IMG/VR virus record: IMGVR_UViG_3300030329_000925
Coordinates: 1-29,114 of that record
DNA length: 29,114 nucleotides
Direction: 5' to 3' (one strand)
Source: a virus
Position numbers and translations under genes: made by a program. This document shows positions 28,231-29,114 of this stretch, piece after piece; the first letter of the stretch is position 1; every line of letters starts with the position of its first letter. The notes under the pieces were generated by a model, which saw only the letters and a program-made list of their open reading frames with translations, was not told the origin of the DNA and did no database searches.

Positions 28231-28574
28231 TGGACAAAAGTAGACACATAAAAAAGGAATCAATGTTACAGGCTTTAGAAAAGAGCTTGGGCGTTGTAAC
28301 AGTTGCATGTAAACAAGCAGATGTTCCTAGAAGCACATATTATAAATGGTTAAAGGAGGATGAAGAGTTTGCTAAAGCAGTTAAGGATATTGAGAACATA
28401 GCTCTTGATTTTGGAGAAAGTCAGTTGCATTCTCAGATGCGAGATGGTAGCACATCAGCTACAATATTCTTTTTAAAAACAAAAGGAAAGAAAAGGGGGT
28501 ATGTGGAAAAGAGTGAGCTGGATATAAAATCAGGTGATGAAAAGATAAAAATAAACATTGACCTTAGAGATTAA
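28230..28574 (+). CDS. terS: Terminase small subunit
   Basis: 114 aa. An N-terminal helix-turn-helix (VVTVACKQADVPRSTYYKWL, about residues 22-41) is followed by an oligomerisation helix (FAKAVKDIENIALDFGESQL) and a short C-terminal tail. It recognises the packaging start and hands DNA to TerL. ATG 28230 shares a base with the glycosyltransferase stop (TAATG). Its end overlaps the TTG start of the second terL copy. A C-terminal fragment of a variant copy opens the window (1-177). Confidence 0.85.
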   Translation: MDKSRHIKKESMLQALEKSLGVVTVACKQADVPRSTYYKWLKEDEEFAKAVKDIENIALDFGESQLHSQMRDGSTSATIFFLKTKGKKRGYVEKSELDIKSGDEKIKINIDLRD

Positions 28575-29114
28575 TCCAGAATTTACTAAAACACAAAAAG
28601 AGTGTTTAAACTACTTGTTTGATAACAAGACAAAAGAAGTATTGTTTGGAGGGGCAGCAGGTGGTGGTAAATCATGGGTGGGTGTAAGCTACTTAATACT
28701 AATGGCTACTCAGTATCCTAAGACTAGGTATTTAATGGGCAGATCTAAATTGGATGCACTAAAGAAAACAACACTTAATACTTTCTTTGAGGTTTGTACA
28801 GCTTGGAATCTAAAAGCAATTGAGCATTATACTTTTAATGGATCAAGTAATATAATAACCTTTTACAATGGATCAGAGATAATACTAAAAGATTTGTTCT
28901 TATATCCATCAGACAGAAACTTTGATAGCTTAGGTTCGTTAGAGATTACATCAGCTTTTATTGATGAAGCAAATCAAATAACAGAGAAAGCAAAGAACGT
29001 AGTTGCTTCAAGATTAAGATACAAGCTAGATGAAAATGGATTAATCCCTAAAATGCTAATGACTTGCAATCCTGCAAAGAATTGGGTGTATACAGAGTAT
29101 TACAGACCAGCAAA
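28398..29114. repeat. Right copy of the diverged terminal direct repeat
   Basis: Pairs with 1-717 without gaps. Within terL only four amino-acid changes are seen (K/N, K/Q, K/N, V/I) against about 33 base changes, the sign of purifying selection. The unit between the copies is 28,397 bp. Confidence 0.93.
28558..29114 (+). CDS. terL: Terminase large subunit, N-terminal part (right copy, cut by window end)
   Basis: Same protein as 167-1477, running off the end of the window after about residue 184. The Walker A and Walker B motifs are intact. The TTG used as start in the left copy is TTA here (28564-28566); the nearest in-frame start is another TTG at 28558, which adds two residues ahead of the shared EINPEF. 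No ATG is available before Walker A in this copy either. It should be joined with the left copy on a circular map. Confidence 0.85.
   Translation, partial: MTLEINPEFTKTQKECLNYLFDNKTKEVLFGGAAGGGKSWVGVSYLILMATQYPKTRYLMGRSKLDALKKTTLNTFFEVCTAWNLKAIEHYTFNGSSNIITFYNGSEIILKDLFLYPSDRNFDSLGSLEITSAFIDEANQITEKAKNVVASRLRYKLDENGLIPKMLMTCNPAKNWVYTEYYRPA

Noticed and set aside
167-29114. Temperate lifestyle
   Set aside because: No integrase, excisionase, CI-like repressor, partition system with ParA, or attachment-site repeat is seen. The ParB-like protein alone is common in lytic phages. A lysogeny gene among the unassigned small ORFs cannot be fully ruled out.

Overview
This window is an almost complete genome of a small tailed phage (siphovirus-like, HK97-type virion). 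It is AT-rich and every gene lies on the + strand. Several features point to a Bacteroidetes host, probably a marine or aquatic Flavobacteriia. Two early promoters match the Bacteroidetes pattern TTTG/TTG, about 19 nt, TAnnTTTG. Most starts lack a Shine-Dalgarno and instead follow AT-rich leaders such as AACTAAAATG. The virion proteins also resemble families I know from Bacteroidetes phages. I see no integrase, repressor, tRNA, CRISPR array or IS element, so a lytic lifestyle is the simplest reading.

The two ends of the window are homologous. Bases 1-717 align without gaps to 28398-29114, both covering the end of terS and the start of terL, so the unit genome is 28,397 bp and probably circular or circularly permuted. 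The copies are not identical: about 56 of 717 bases differ by hand count, mostly at silent sites. They look like two natural strain variants rather than one sequence read twice.

Layout: (1) 1-1477 end of small terminase and large terminase, then a terminator. (2) 1591-10877 tail module: a tail-assembly-chaperone-like gene with a hidden -1 frame extension, tail completion and terminator candidates, three large tail/baseplate/fiber proteins and the tape measure. (3) 10914-13364 XkdF-like prohead protease, acidic scaffold and major capsid protein, then a hairpin. (4) 13433-18255 major tail protein, small virion proteins, a LamG-like protein, portal with a fused C-terminal domain, and a head-tail connector. 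(5) 18255-20020 lysis region of overlapping small genes, a DUF5675-type candidate endolysin, holin candidates and a metallophosphoesterase. (6) 20106-24738 early/replication region: promoters, small hypothetical genes, SSB-like protein, DnaA-C-like protein, winged-helix replication initiator and NinG. (7) 24761-28574 a sigma-like factor, zinc proteins, DUF3310, a lipoprotein, a ParB-like protein, a TET-associated-type glycosyltransferase, and the small terminase leading into a second copy of the large terminase.

The most interesting points are: a near-identical palindromic element (core TCTATTATATAAT) placed 0-2 nt before four start codons at transcription-unit boundaries, which may be a phage-specific late promoter read by the phage's own sigma-like protein; a -1 frameshift signal with dnaX-like geometry in the tail chaperone gene; the diverged terminal repeat; and a ParB-glycosyltransferase pair next to the terminase that suggests DNA modification.
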